Positions 38,750 through 47,953 of a DNA stretch of 64,000 nucleotides are shown here, piece after piece (position 1 is the first letter of the stretch; each line of letters opens with the position of its first letter). Source of the stretch: Paracoccus aestuarii (lineage in GTDB: Bacteria > Pseudomonadota > Alphaproteobacteria > Rhodobacterales > Rhodobacteraceae); the NCBI RefSeq assembly GCF_028553885.1, contig NZ_CP067169.1, forward strand, positions 2,990,001 through 3,054,000, read 5' to 3'. A program made the position numbers and the translations under genes. The notes under the pieces were generated by a model. It was not told the DNA's origin and ran no database searches. It saw only the letters and a program-made list of their open reading frames with translations.

Positions 38750-40315
38750 TCACTCGGACTTGGTGATGCCCCAGAAGACCGGGACCGGGCTGTCGATCAT
38801 GTCGGTGATCGTGGTGCGGCGGGCCTGCGGCAGGGTGTATTGGCCCAGAGGGATCAGCAGGCCGTTCTCCAGCGCGTGATCCTGGATGCGGGCCGCGACC
38901 TCGGCCTGCGCCTCGGGCGTCTCGGCGTCGATATAGTCCTCCTTCAGCGCCTCGATCGCCTCGTCGGTGGGCCAGCCGAACCAGGCGTCATCGCCCCGCC
39001 CGCTGAGCATCGGGTTCGAGATCGGGTTCGAGATCTCGGGCACCATCCAGTTGGTGATGAAGATGTTCCAGCCGCCATCCGCAGGGGCCGCTTGGCTCGC
39101 GCGGCGCGTCACCAGCGTCTGCCAGTCCATCGGCTGCATGTCGACGGTGAAGCCCGCCTCGCGCAGCATCTGGGACACGACCACGGGCTGGGTCACCAAG
39201 GCGACCAGATCGGTCGGTGCCATGATGACGACGGGGGTGCCGTCATAGCCCGCCTCCTCCAGCAGGGCGCGGGCCTCGTCCGCGCCGCCGCCCTGGACCA
39301 GGGTCTCGGCCCCGCCATCGCTTTCCAGCGGCGTGCCGCAGCCCAGCACCGCGCCGCAGACCTGATAGTATTCGGGATTGCCGACCATCGCGGCCAGGAT
39401 CGGTTCCTGCGTGACGGCCTTCAGCGCGGCCTGGCGGATCTGGGGGTTGTCGAAGGGCGGGTGCAGGAAGTTCATCCGCGTCATGGTCTGCATGCCGGTC
39501 GGCTCGCGCGTCTCCACCACGATGTCGGGATCACCCTCCAGCAGGGGGATCAGGTCGACCTGCATCGCCTCGATATAGTCGATCTCGCCGCTGGACAGCG
39601 CGTTCACGGCGGTCTGCACGTCGGGCATGTTGACCCATTCGACGCGGTCCACATTCACCACCTTGCCGCCCGCCATCCAGGAGGCGGGCTCGTCGCGGGG
39701 GACGTAATCCTCGAATTTCTCATAGACGACCTTCAGGCCGGGCTGGAATTCGGCCTCGTTGAAGGTGAAGGGGCCCGAGCCGACATATTCGGTGATCGCC
39801 TCGTCGGCGGGGGTTTCCGCCACGCGGGCGGGCATGATGAAGGGCGGGATGGCGGATTGCTTGGACAGCACGTCCAGCATCGGCACGAAGGGCTCGCTCA
39901 GCGTCCAGGTGATGGTGCGGTCGTCCGTGGCCTCCAGGCTCTCGGTGCGGTCCATGATGACCTGACCGCCCGCATCGCGCTGCGCCCACCGGTTCAGGGA
40001 CGCGACCGCATCGGCGGCCGTGACGGGTTCGCCGTCATGGAAGACCAGCCCCTCGCGCAGGGTGAAGGTCCAGATCAGCCCGTCGTCGGAGGTGGTCCAG
40101 TCGGCCATCTGCGGCTGCGGCTGGAAGTCGCTGTCCTGCGCCACCAGCACGTCATAGATCATGTAGGCGTGGTTGCGGCTGATATGGGCGGTGGTGATGA
40201 TCGGGTCCAGCACGCGCAGGCCCGAATGCATCACGGCGGTGATGGTGGTCTCGGCCCAGGCCGCGCCGGTCAGCATGGTCGAGGCAAGGAACGTCGCAGT
40301 CAGTCTGTTGAACAT
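38750..40315 (-). CDS. Peptide ABC transporter substrate-binding protein
   Basis: A 521-residue periplasmic solute-binding protein of family 5 (DppA/OppA). A signal peptide (to about residue 21, TGAAWA) is followed by AETTITAVMHSGLRVLDPIITTAHISRNHAYMIYD and the family segments WTFTLREGLVFHDGEPVTAADAVASLNRW and YVGSGPFTFNEAE. The ligand cannot be deduced. It lies 42 bases after the M81 gene. Confidence 0.92.
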   Translation of the reverse strand: MFNRLTATFLASTMLTGAAWAETTITAVMHSGLRVLDPIITTAHISRNHAYMIYDVLVAQDSDFQPQPQMADWTTSDDGLIWTFTLREGLVFHDGEPVTAADAVASLNRWAQRDAGGQVIMDRTESLEATDDRTITWTLSEPFVPMLDVLSKQSAIPPFIMPARVAETPADEAITEYVGSGPFTFNEAEFQPGLKVVYEKFEDYVPRDEPASWMAGGKVVNVDRVEWVNMPDVQTAVNALSSGEIDYIEAMQVDLIPLLEGDPDIVVETREPTGMQTMTRMNFLHPPFDNPQIRQAALKAVTQEPILAAMVGNPEYYQVCGAVLGCGTPLESDGGAETLVQGGGADEARALLEEAGYDGTPVVIMAPTDLVALVTQPVVVSQMLREAGFTVDMQPMDWQTLVTRRASQAAPADGGWNIFITNWMVPEISNPISNPMLSGRGDDAWFGWPTDEAIEALKEDYIDAETPEAQAEVAARIQDHALENGLLIPLGQYTLPQARRTTITDMIDSPVPVFWGITKSE

Positions 40316-40357
40316 GATGTCCTCTCTGTTGAACGGATCCGCGGGGCGATCTTGGCG

Positions 40358-41866
40358 TCAGCCTTGCGCGGGGGGCGTGAAGGTCGGGCCGCCGGGTTCC
40401 AGCCGGATGCCGGGGCGAAGATGGCGGAAGGGCAGGCCGGCCGGGCTGACGGGCATCGGCCCGGGCGCGGCGCAGGTCAGGATATCCGCCGCGATGGGCG
40501 CGAAATCGGCGCGGAAATGGTTCGAGCTCTTGACGACCAGGATCGCCTGATCCTCGGGGACGATGCCCAGGAATCCGAACATCCGGCGGTCGGCCATCTG
40601 CGCCTTTTCCGAGGCGACGGCGATGCGCACGCCCCCGATCCGCAGACAGGCGCAGGGCCCCAGATCCAGATGCGCGCCGCCATAATAGGGGCCGGTCGCA
40701 TGGCAGCGCCCGTCCGACAGCGCCTCGACGGTGAAGGATGCGGCGAAGGGCGCGTCGCCCGCGACGCCGGAGCGGCCGCCCAAGGCCAGGTCGATCACCG
40801 CCCCCTGCCCCGCGCGATGCGCCTCGGCCGCGGCGGCGGGATCGACGATCAGCCCGATCGCCGCATCGCGCGCATCCGCCGCGACCAGCGCGCGCAGCAT
40901 GCCCGTCGTGTCGGAATCGCCCCCCGCGCCGGGATTGTCCTGGGTGTCCACCAGCACCACCGGCCCGCGCGGCGCGGCCATGGCGCGGGCCACGCCCTGA
41001 TCCGGGGTCAGGCATTCCCCCCGGAAGGCGGGTTCGGCATCGGCGACGGCCCGGGCCAGCCGGTCGGCCCAGGCATCGGCCATTGCCGCATCATCGGCAT
41101 AGGCGATGACCGAGGGCCCGCAATCGGCCACATCCGCCGCCGGAAAGCCCATGAAGACCGATGCGCCGACGCCTTGGGCCTCGGCCTCCTCCAGCAGGGC
41201 ATAGATCCCCGCCGCGGGTTCGGTCGATGTCGCCTGCCAGGCGATGGGGATCAGGAAATCCAGCTGGCGAAAGGCCTTGGCCGGGCGCGCGCCGCCCATC
41301 AGCCGGTCCAGCGCCGCCGCGGCCCTGCGGCCGGTCAGCGCCATGTCGACATGGGGATAGGTGCGGAACCCCTCCATCTGGTCGGCGGCCTCGACCATCT
41401 GGGCGCTGATATTGCCGTGCAGGTCCAGCGCGGCCACCACCGGCACGTCGGGCCCCACCGCCGCGCGCACCCGGGCCAGCAGCCTGCCCTCCCCATCGGG
41501 CGCGCCCTCGGCCACCATCGCGCCGTGCAGGTCCAGAAACACCCCGTCCAGCGGGCCCAAGGCGGCCAGCCCCTCGACCAGCTCATCCGTGATCGCGCGG
41601 TAGCAGTCCGCCGTCACCGGCGCCGAGGGCACCGCCCCCGCCCAGATCACCGGCAGCAGGTCCCAGCCCCGTTCGCGCGCCGCGGCCAAGGCGCCGGCCA
41701 CGGGCAGGTTCACGTCGCGGGCCCGGTCGATGATCTGCGCGCCCCGGCTCAGCGGCAGATAGCCGCCGCCCTGCAGGAATGCCTGAATGTCCGCCGGGCT
41801 GGGGGCGAAGGAATTGCTTTCATGGACAAAGCCGGCAAGGGCGACGCGGCGGGCGGGACGGGGCAT
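40358..41866 (-). CDS. M81 family (MlrC-like, microcystinase C) metallopeptidase
   Basis: A 502-residue M81 protein: RRVALAGFVHESNSFAPSPADIQAF at the N-terminus, GPLDGVFLDLHGAMVAEGAPDGEGRLLARVR and the zinc motif VAALDLHGNISAQM (Asp and His ligands), then the MlrC C-terminal domain. Relatives hydrolyse linear peptides such as linearised microcystin. I chose ATG 41866, since the longer form at 41893 would start inside the operator and nearly at the predicted transcript start. First gene of an operon with the peptide transporter and two M20 peptidases. Confidence 0.9.
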   Translation of the reverse strand: MPRPARRVALAGFVHESNSFAPSPADIQAFLQGGGYLPLSRGAQIIDRARDVNLPVAGALAAARERGWDLLPVIWAGAVPSAPVTADCYRAITDELVEGLAALGPLDGVFLDLHGAMVAEGAPDGEGRLLARVRAAVGPDVPVVAALDLHGNISAQMVEAADQMEGFRTYPHVDMALTGRRAAAALDRLMGGARPAKAFRQLDFLIPIAWQATSTEPAAGIYALLEEAEAQGVGASVFMGFPAADVADCGPSVIAYADDAAMADAWADRLARAVADAEPAFRGECLTPDQGVARAMAAPRGPVVLVDTQDNPGAGGDSDTTGMLRALVAADARDAAIGLIVDPAAAAEAHRAGQGAVIDLALGGRSGVAGDAPFAASFTVEALSDGRCHATGPYYGGAHLDLGPCACLRIGGVRIAVASEKAQMADRRMFGFLGIVPEDQAILVVKSSNHFRADFAPIAADILTCAAPGPMPVSPAGLPFRHLRPGIRLEPGGPTFTPPAQG

Positions 41867-41867
41867 G

Positions 41868-41932
41868 TGTATTGCTGTCCGATACGGTTGCATTGCATGC
41901 CGAGACTAAGCGTCGCGTCTTCGCCCTGTCAA
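41868..41932 (-). promoter_or_regulatory. Promoter and IclR-type operator of the M81 operon
   Basis: On the minus strand TTGACA (41932-41927) is followed 18 bases later by TAGTCT (41908-41903), giving a predicted start near 41896. Downstream lies CGTATCG (41886-41880), a 5-base spacer and CAATACA (41874-41868), a weaker copy of the 7-5-7 palindrome in the iclR-amidase control region (15 of 18 bases shared over the core). Its place inside the leader suits a roadblock repressor. Confidence 0.5.
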
Positions 41933-41956
41933 CGTCCGGCATCGGGACCGCGCATG

Positions 41957-41986
41957 AAAAGACGCGCGCCCCGGGGGACGCGCGTC
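41957..41986 (-). terminator. Intrinsic terminator of the sod gene
   Basis: GACGCGCG (41961-41968) and CGCGCGTC (41979-41986) make an 8-bp stem; the minus strand then reads TTTT (the A-run at 41957-41960). It is also upstream of the M81 promoter, insulating it. Confidence 0.75.
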
Positions 41987-42005
41987 GTCCGTGATCATCA
42001 ATCGA

Positions 42006-42692
42006 TCACTCGGCCAGTGCGGCCGCGTAGTTTTCCGACACCTGGTCCCAGTTCACGACATCCCACCAGGTCTCCAGATAATCGCCCCGGCGGTTGTTGT
42101 AGGTCAGGTAATAGGCGTGTTCCCACACGTCATTGCCCAGGATCGGCGTGCCCTGAACCTCGGCCACGTCCATCAGCGGATTGTCCTGGTTCGGGGTCGA
42201 GGTGACCTGCAGCTGGCCCGCATCATCCACGATCAGCCAGGCCCAGCCCGACCCGAACTGGCCCGCGCCGGCCTGTTCGAAGGCGCTGCGGAAGTCATCC
42301 TCCGATCCGAAGACGGCGGTGATCGCCTCGGACAGCTCGGACGACATCTCGCCGCGCTCGCCCTCGGGGGCCATCAGCTCCCAGAAGAAGGTGTGGTTCC
42401 AATGGCCGCCGGCGCTGTTGCGGACGCGGTCGGTCTGGGTGCTGGCGCTGGCCAGCAGGTCCTCGACTTGGGCATCCTCGGCGATGTCGCCATCGGCCAC
42501 GGCGGAATTCAGGTTGTCGATGAAGGACTGGTGGTGGCGGCTGTGATGCAGCTCCATCGTCTCGGCATCGATCACCGGTTCCAGCGCGTCATAGCCATAG
42601 GGCAGTTCGGGCAGCGAGAAGGGGCCTTCCTGCTGGGCCAGCGCCGCGGCGGGCATCGTGCAGAGGGCGAGAACGGCAAGCGTGTTACGCAT
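42006..42692 (-). CDS. Periplasmic superoxide dismutase [Fe/Mn]
   Basis: A 228-residue Fe/Mn superoxide dismutase with an N-terminal signal peptide ([19 protein letters not shown]), so it acts in the periplasm. Metal ligands are in [24 protein letters not shown], and the [23 protein letters not shown] signature. Metal type cannot be decided safely. The ATG at 42692 has GAGG seven bases upstream. It is a separate unit ending at the 41957-41986 terminator, between two transporter operons. Confidence 0.93.
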   Translation of the reverse strand: MRNTLAVLALCTMPAAALAQQEGPFSLPELPYGYDALEPVIDAETMELHHSRHHQSFIDNLNSAVADGDIAEDAQVEDLLASASTQTDRVRNSAGGHWNHTFFWELMAPEGERGEMSSELSEAITAVFGSEDDFRSAFEQAGAGQFGSGWAWLIVDDAGQLQVTSTPNQDNPLMDVAEVQGTPILGNDVWEHAYYLTYNNRRGDYLETWWDVVNWDQVSENYAAALAE

Positions 42693-42778
42693 CGGGGTAC
42701 CTCGTTGGTTGCCGGGTCCAACGGGCCGGGCGCGGCATCGTTCCACCGCCGCGCCCGGAAAGGCGGCAAACCGCCCCG

Positions 42779-44524
42779 TCAGTCGATCACGATTGCCCGG
42801 CCATGCGCGGTGCGGGTCGTGGCCGCGGCCGTCAACGCGCCCTCCGCCCCGCGCGCCGCCGCCGTCAGGCGACCGAGGCTGCCCGCGGGGGCGCGGGTCA
42901 GGGCGTGGCCCCGATCCTCCAGCGCGGTCAGGGTGGCGGGGGGCAGGCTTTCCTCGGCCACCACGCCGCCGGGCGCGCGGGTGCGCGGATGGAACGAGGA
43001 CGGCATATGCGTGATGTGGAACATCGGCGCGTCCATCGCCCGCTGCAGATCCATGCCCTGATGGGCGTGGCGCAGCCAGAACAGCAGCTGCCACTGATCC
43101 TGCTGATCGCCGCCGGGCGTGCCGAAGCTGATGCGCCGCCCGTCCTTGTGCCATGCCAGGCTGGGGGACAGGGTCGTGCGCGGCCGCTTGCCCGGCGCCA
43201 GCGCGCAGGGCGCATCCCTGTCCAGCCAGAACATCTGCGCCCGTGAATTCAGGCAGAACCCCAGGCCCGGCACGATGGGCGAGCTTTGCAGCCAGCCGCC
43301 CGAAGGCGTGGCGGACACCATGTTCCCCCACCGGTCGATCACGTCCAGATGCACCGTGTCGCCGCGCGGCGCATCCGACAGATGCGCCATGGTCGGCTCG
43401 TAGACCGCGCCCTCGGGCAGGCTGAGCCGGTCCAGCATCGCGCGGACCTGCGCCACCTGCGCGTCATGGCCCGGCAGGATGCCCGGGCGCAGGGTCAGAT
43501 CGGCGCGGCCCCCGATCGCCGCGCGCCGGAGGGCCGCATAGGCGGGCGACAGCAGCGCCTCCATCGGCACGGCGACGCGGTCGGGATCGGCGTAATAGGC
43601 CTCGCGGTCGGCCATGGAGAGCTTCAGCGCCTCGACCACCAGATGGGCGAAATCGGGGCCCGTTGGGTCCATCGCCGCCAGATCGTCGCCCGCCAGCATC
43701 GCCAGCGCCTGCAGCAGGACCGGCCCCTGCCCCCAAGGCCCGGTCTTGGCGATGGTCCAGCCGTCCTGTTCCAGCGTCACCGGGGCCTCGTGATGCGCCC
43801 GGTATCCCGCCATGTCATCGGCGGTCAGCACGCCGCGATGGGGCCGACCGCTTTCGTCCATCAGCGGCGCCTCGGCCATGAAGGCGCCGATGCGTTCGGC
43901 GACGAAGCCGCGATAGAAAGCGTCGCGCGCCGCGTTGATCCGCGCCTCGCGCGTGGGGCCCTGCGACGCGGCGATCCGCCGCCAGGTCGCGGCCAGGTCG
44001 GGGTTGGCGAACAGCCCGCCCTTGGCCGGGGCCCGCCCCCCCGGCATCCAGACCGCTGCGGATGACGGCCAGTGTTCGTTGAAGAACGCGCCCAGACCCG
44101 CGATGGCATCCGCCGCGCGGTCCAGGATCGGATGGCCGTCGGCGGCCAGACGGATGGCGGGGGCCATGATCTCCGCCAGCTCCATCGTGCCGTGATCGCG
44201 CAGCATCAGCATCCAGCCGTCGAAGGCGCCCGGAATGACGGTCGCCAGCAGGCCGTTGCCGGGGATCAGGGTCAGCCCCTCGGCCCGGTAATGGTCGATG
44301 GTGGCCGCCGCGGGCGCGGGGCCTTGCGCACAGAGGACCGTCGCCCGCCCGTCCTTCCACAGGATCGCGGGCAGATCGCCGCCGGGGCCGTTCAGATGCG
44401 GTTCCACCACCTGAAGGGCCAGCCCCGCGGCCACGGCGGCGTCGAAGGCGTTGCCGCCCGCGCGCAGGATGTCGGCCCCGGCCTCGGTCGCCAGGTGATG
44501 GGTGGATGCGATTGCGCCGGTCAT
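42779..44524 (-). CDS. ggt: Gamma-glutamyltransferase (cytoplasmic form)
   Basis: A 581-residue Ntn-hydrolase that cuts gamma-glutamyl bonds, as in glutathione. [38 protein letters not shown] matches the GGT N-terminus. The self-processing nucleophile Thr is in [24 protein letters not shown], where most have T-T/S-H; the Thr is kept but the next residue is Val. There is no signal peptide, so the enzyme should stay in the cytoplasm, unlike E. coli GGT. Its ATG shares a base with the permease stop (TGATG), so it is the last gene of the peptide transporter operon. Confidence 0.9.
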   Translation of the reverse strand: MTGAIASTHHLATEAGADILRAGGNAFDAAVAAGLALQVVEPHLNGPGGDLPAILWKDGRATVLCAQGPAPAAATIDHYRAEGLTLIPGNGLLATVIPGAFDGWMLMLRDHGTMELAEIMAPAIRLAADGHPILDRAADAIAGLGAFFNEHWPSSAAVWMPGGRAPAKGGLFANPDLAATWRRIAASQGPTREARINAARDAFYRGFVAERIGAFMAEAPLMDESGRPHRGVLTADDMAGYRAHHEAPVTLEQDGWTIAKTGPWGQGPVLLQALAMLAGDDLAAMDPTGPDFAHLVVEALKLSMADREAYYADPDRVAVPMEALLSPAYAALRRAAIGGRADLTLRPGILPGHDAQVAQVRAMLDRLSLPEGAVYEPTMAHLSDAPRGDTVHLDVIDRWGNMVSATPSGGWLQSSPIVPGLGFCLNSRAQMFWLDRDAPCALAPGKRPRTTLSPSLAWHKDGRRISFGTPGGDQQDQWQLLFWLRHAHQGMDLQRAMDAPMFHITHMPSSFHPRTRAPGGVVAEESLPPATLTALEDRGHALTRAPAGSLGRLTAAARGAEGALTAAATTRTAHGRAIVID

Positions 44525-45405
44525 CAGGTCTCTTTCGGGTCGAGTGCGTCGCGCAGGCCATCGCCCAGCAGGTTGAAGCCCATCACGACAAGGAAGATCG
44601 CGGCCCCCGGCCAGATGGCCATCCACGGTGCCTGCGACAGAAAGTTCTTGGCCGTGGCCAGCATCGACCCCCAGCTGGGCGCGGGCGGCTGCTGGCCCAG
44701 GCCCAGGAAGGACAGCGAGGCCTCGGCGATGATCGCGGTGGCGATGGTCAGCGTGGCCTGCACAAGGATCGGCGGAAAGACATTGGGCAGGATATAGCGG
44801 GTCATGATCCGCAGATGGCCCAGGCCGATGGCGCGGGCGCCCTCGACATGGTCCTCGGTCTTGACGGACATGACCTGTCCGCGCGTCAGGCGTACGAAGA
44901 CCGGCACCGCCGACAGGCCGATGGCGATCATGGCATTGGTCAGGCTTGGGCCCAGGAATGCCGCCAGCGCGATGGCCAGGATCAGGAAGGGCATGGCCAA
45001 GAGCGCATCCGTCGCCCGCGCGATGATCTGGTCCGTCCAGCCGCCGAAATAGCCCGCCAGCACGCCCAAAGGCACGCCCACCGCCAGCGCGATCAGGACC
45101 GACACGACGCCCGCCATCAGCGAGGCCCGCGCCCCCCAGATCATCCGCGACAGGATATCGCGCCCGATCTCGTCCGTGCCCAGCCAATGTTCGGCATTGG
45201 GCGCGAGGCGGATCTTGCCCCAATCGGTCGCCGCCGGGTTCGGGATCGGCAGGACCGGCGCCAGCACCGCCAGAGCCACGAAGAACAGCACGAAGATCCC
45301 GCCGACCATGGCGCTGCGGTTGCGTTTCAGCTTGCCCCAAGCGCGGCTCTGGCGGCGCGGGGCCACGACGGGGGCTGCGGGGGTGGCGATCACGGCATCG
45401 CTCAT
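44524..45405 (-). CDS. Peptide ABC transporter permease, DppC/GsiD type
   Basis: A 293-residue permease: an OppC_N segment then LAPNAEHWLGTDEIGRDILSRMIWGARASLMAG, and EAA loop VEGARAIGLGHLRIMTRYILPN. It overlaps the DppB-type gene upstream (ATGA at 45402-45405). Confidence 0.93.
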   Translation of the reverse strand: MSDAVIATPAAPVVAPRRQSRAWGKLKRNRSAMVGGIFVLFFVALAVLAPVLPIPNPAATDWGKIRLAPNAEHWLGTDEIGRDILSRMIWGARASLMAGVVSVLIALAVGVPLGVLAGYFGGWTDQIIARATDALLAMPFLILAIALAAFLGPSLTNAMIAIGLSAVPVFVRLTRGQVMSVKTEDHVEGARAIGLGHLRIMTRYILPNVFPPILVQATLTIATAIIAEASLSFLGLGQQPPAPSWGSMLATAKNFLSQAPWMAIWPGAAIFLVVMGFNLLGDGLRDALDPKET

Positions 45406-46349
45406 ATCGCGGCCCTCATGCGTGGGTTCAGCAGGACATAGAGGATGTCCGCCAACAGGTTGATCAGGATGAAGCCCGTCGCGGTGACCAGCACCACGCC
45501 CTGGACCACGGCGTAATCGCGGTTGAAGACCGCATCGACCACCATCTTGCCGAAACCCGGGATGGTGAAGATCTGCTCGGTCAGCACCGCGCCCGCCAAG
45601 AGTTCCCCGAACATCACCGCCGAGAGCGTGATGACCGGCAGCAGCGCGTTGCGGAAGGCATGGCGGCGGATCACGGTCTTTTCGCGCAGACCCTTGGCGC
45701 GGGCGGTGCGGACGTAATCGGCCTGCAGCACGCCCAGCATGGATGATCGCGTATGCCGCATCAGCGTCGCGGCCAGCGCCGTGCCCAGCACGATCGACGG
45801 CATCAGCATGGTCTGGAAGCTGCGCACCGGATCGACCCAGGGGCTTTCGTAGCCCGAGGCCGGCAGCCAGCCCAGATTGACCGAGACCAGCAGGATCAGC
45901 ATGATCCCCAACCAGAAATTCGGCACGGACAGGCCAGACAGCGCCACGATATTGGCCAGATAGTCCCAGAAGGTGCCCTTCTTCACCGCCGACATGACGC
46001 CCGCGGGAATGCCGATCACCATGGCGAAGATCATCGACATCACCGCCAGCTGGATCGTCACCGGCAGCTTCTGCGCGATCAGTTCGGTCACCGGCAGGCC
46101 GGTGCGCAGCGAGGTGCCCAGATCGCCGCGCATCACGTCGCCCAGCCAATAGAGATATTGCATGATCAGGGGATCGTTCATGCGGTACTGCTCGCGCAGC
46201 ATGGCGATGGTCTCGGGGTCGCGATCCTCGCCCGCCAGCACCAGGATCGGATCGCCGGGCAGCAGCTTTTGCAGCATGAACACGAAGATCGTGACCAAGA
46301 GCAGCGTGGGGATCGCGACCAGCACCCGGTTCAGGATGTAACGCGTCAT
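45402..46349 (-). CDS. Peptide ABC transporter permease, DppB/GsiC type
   Basis: A 315-residue permease starting MTRYILNRVLVAIPTLLLVTIFVFMLQKLLPGDPILVLAGEDRDP, with EAA loop ADYVRTARAKGLREKTVIRRHAFRNALLPV and C-terminal LLADILYVLLNPRMRAAI. Partner of the DppC-type permease. Confidence 0.93.
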   Translation of the reverse strand: MTRYILNRVLVAIPTLLLVTIFVFMLQKLLPGDPILVLAGEDRDPETIAMLREQYRMNDPLIMQYLYWLGDVMRGDLGTSLRTGLPVTELIAQKLPVTIQLAVMSMIFAMVIGIPAGVMSAVKKGTFWDYLANIVALSGLSVPNFWLGIMLILLVSVNLGWLPASGYESPWVDPVRSFQTMLMPSIVLGTALAATLMRHTRSSMLGVLQADYVRTARAKGLREKTVIRRHAFRNALLPVITLSAVMFGELLAGAVLTEQIFTIPGFGKMVVDAVFNRDYAVVQGVVLVTATGFILINLLADILYVLLNPRMRAAI

Positions 46350-46373
46350 GGCGGCCTCGTTTGGCTAGGGGGT

Positions 46374-46405
46374 GCCTGCGCCCGGACGGAGCCCCGGGCG
46401 CAGGC
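46374..46405 (-). other. 12-bp hairpin between binding protein and permease genes
   Basis: GCCTGCGCCCGG (46374-46385) and CCGGGCGCAGGC (46394-46405) are perfect complements with an 8-base loop in the 69-base gap. No T-run. The other transporter operon has an equivalent stem at 38722-38742. Confidence 0.55.
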
Positions 46406-46418
46406 GTTCAGGGACGGA

Positions 46419-47924
46419 TCAGCCGCTGACGCCGCGCAGGCGGATGATGCCGTCGGCATAGGGTTCGAACCCTTCGATCCCTTGGCGCATCGTGAAGAAA
46501 TACTTGATGTGATAGAGGTAGATGATCGGCAGATCCTCGGCCAGGATCTCGCGCGTCTGGTCATAGAGCGCCTTGCGGGCCTCCGGATCCGGTTCGGCGC
46601 GGGCCTGGGCCAGCAGGGCGTCGACCTCCTCGTTGCAGTATTTCTGGTCGTTATTGCCGCCTTCGCAGCTGACGAAGGGGTGGATGTTGGCATCGGGGTC
46701 GATGCGGCCCGACCAGCCCTGCTGGGACATGTCGAAATTGCCCGCCGCGTTCTCCGACAGCAGCGTGGCGAATTCGGTCGCGCGCAGGCTGATGTCGAAG
46801 CCCGCCTCGGCCGCCATGGCCTGGACGACCTGCGCCTGCTGCATGGCGACGGGGCTGTTGCCGACCTGCATCTCGATGCGCAGGGGCGTGTCCACCCCGG
46901 CCTCGGCCAAGAGTTCGCGGGCGCGATCCACGTCGCGGGCGGGCAGCGGGTCGCGCTCGTCATACCAGGTGGTGCCCGGCGCGGCCCATTGGTTGCCTGG
47001 CACATACTGGCCCTCGAAGACGACCTGGTTCAGCGCCTCGCGGTCGATGGCCAGCGACAGCGCCTGGCGCACCCGCGCATCCGATCCCAGAGGCCCTTCC
47101 GCGCGCGAGCCGTTGCCCACATTGATGGTGATGCCCTGATAGCCGATATTGGCGATCTCGAACAGCTGCAGGCTGCCGTCGCCCTGGATCTGCGGCACGT
47201 CTGACGGCGCGGTGCGTTCGATGATGTCCAGATCGCCCGAACGGACATTGGCCAGACGCACGGTCGTGTCGGGGATCGGCTGATAGATCACGCGGTCATA
47301 TTGATATTCGTCGGCCTCCCAGTGATCGGCGAACTTGGTCAGCACGATCCGGTCGCCCTCGACCCGTTCGGCGAACTGATAGGGGCCGGTGCAGACCGGC
47401 GCCTGGCCAAAGCGTTCGGCGGCGGGCTCGGCCGCGTCGGGCGAATACATCCGGCCCGCATGGTGGGCCAGCTGCGCCAGCAGGGTCACGTCGGGGGCGT
47501 TCAGCGTGATGGTCAGCTCGTGTTCGCCCGTGGCCTCGACGCCCTCGATCGAGGTCAGTTCCGACCGGCGCGAGGATTGCGGCAGGGTCATGTTGCGTTC
47601 CAGCACGCGGCGCGCGCTGTCGGCGTTGAAGGGGGTGCCGTCGTGATGGACCACGCCCTCGCGCAGTTGCAGCACCAGCGTCAGCCCGTCATCCGACCAG
47701 TCCCATTCGGTGGCCAGTTCGGGGATGATCTCCATATCGGTATTCGTGTTGAACAGCCGGTTGCAGAGCGATTCATAGACCAGCGAGGACACGAAGGTCC
47801 GCGACTGCGCGGGGTCCAGGAAATCGGGATCCTCGTTCAGCCCGATCCGCAGATCCTGCGCGGCGGCCATGCCCCCGAATGCCACCGTGGTCAGCAGCGT
47901 CGCCATGAAGGTCTTGATTCTCAT
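46419..47924 (-). CDS. Peptide/glutathione ABC transporter substrate-binding protein
   Basis: A 501-residue family-5 solute-binding protein. Signal peptide to about residue 22 (MRIKTFMATLLTTVAFGGMAAA), then QDLRIGLNEDPDFLDPAQSRTFVSSLVYESL. LVLQLREGVVHHDGTPFNADSARRVLERN and APVCTGPYQFAERVEGDRIVLTKF fit DppA/GsiB. Context with ggt suggests gamma-glutamyl peptides; the sequence alone cannot show it. Confidence 0.92.
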   Translation of the reverse strand: MRIKTFMATLLTTVAFGGMAAAQDLRIGLNEDPDFLDPAQSRTFVSSLVYESLCNRLFNTNTDMEIIPELATEWDWSDDGLTLVLQLREGVVHHDGTPFNADSARRVLERNMTLPQSSRRSELTSIEGVEATGEHELTITLNAPDVTLLAQLAHHAGRMYSPDAAEPAAERFGQAPVCTGPYQFAERVEGDRIVLTKFADHWEADEYQYDRVIYQPIPDTTVRLANVRSGDLDIIERTAPSDVPQIQGDGSLQLFEIANIGYQGITINVGNGSRAEGPLGSDARVRQALSLAIDREALNQVVFEGQYVPGNQWAAPGTTWYDERDPLPARDVDRARELLAEAGVDTPLRIEMQVGNSPVAMQQAQVVQAMAAEAGFDISLRATEFATLLSENAAGNFDMSQQGWSGRIDPDANIHPFVSCEGGNNDQKYCNEEVDALLAQARAEPDPEARKALYDQTREILAEDLPIIYLYHIKYFFTMRQGIEGFEPYADGIIRLRGVSG

Positions 47925-47953
47925 TATCGTCTCCCGGTTGGTTTCTTGGTTGT

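Noticed and set aside
38840..42205. A 1121-codon open frame on the plus strand
   Set aside because: It is antisense to the M81 and binding-protein genes, with the Arg/His/Gln-rich composition of a GC-rich shadow frame. Other frames over 600 codons (53933-57229, 15134-18007, 7136-9043) were rejected for the same reason.
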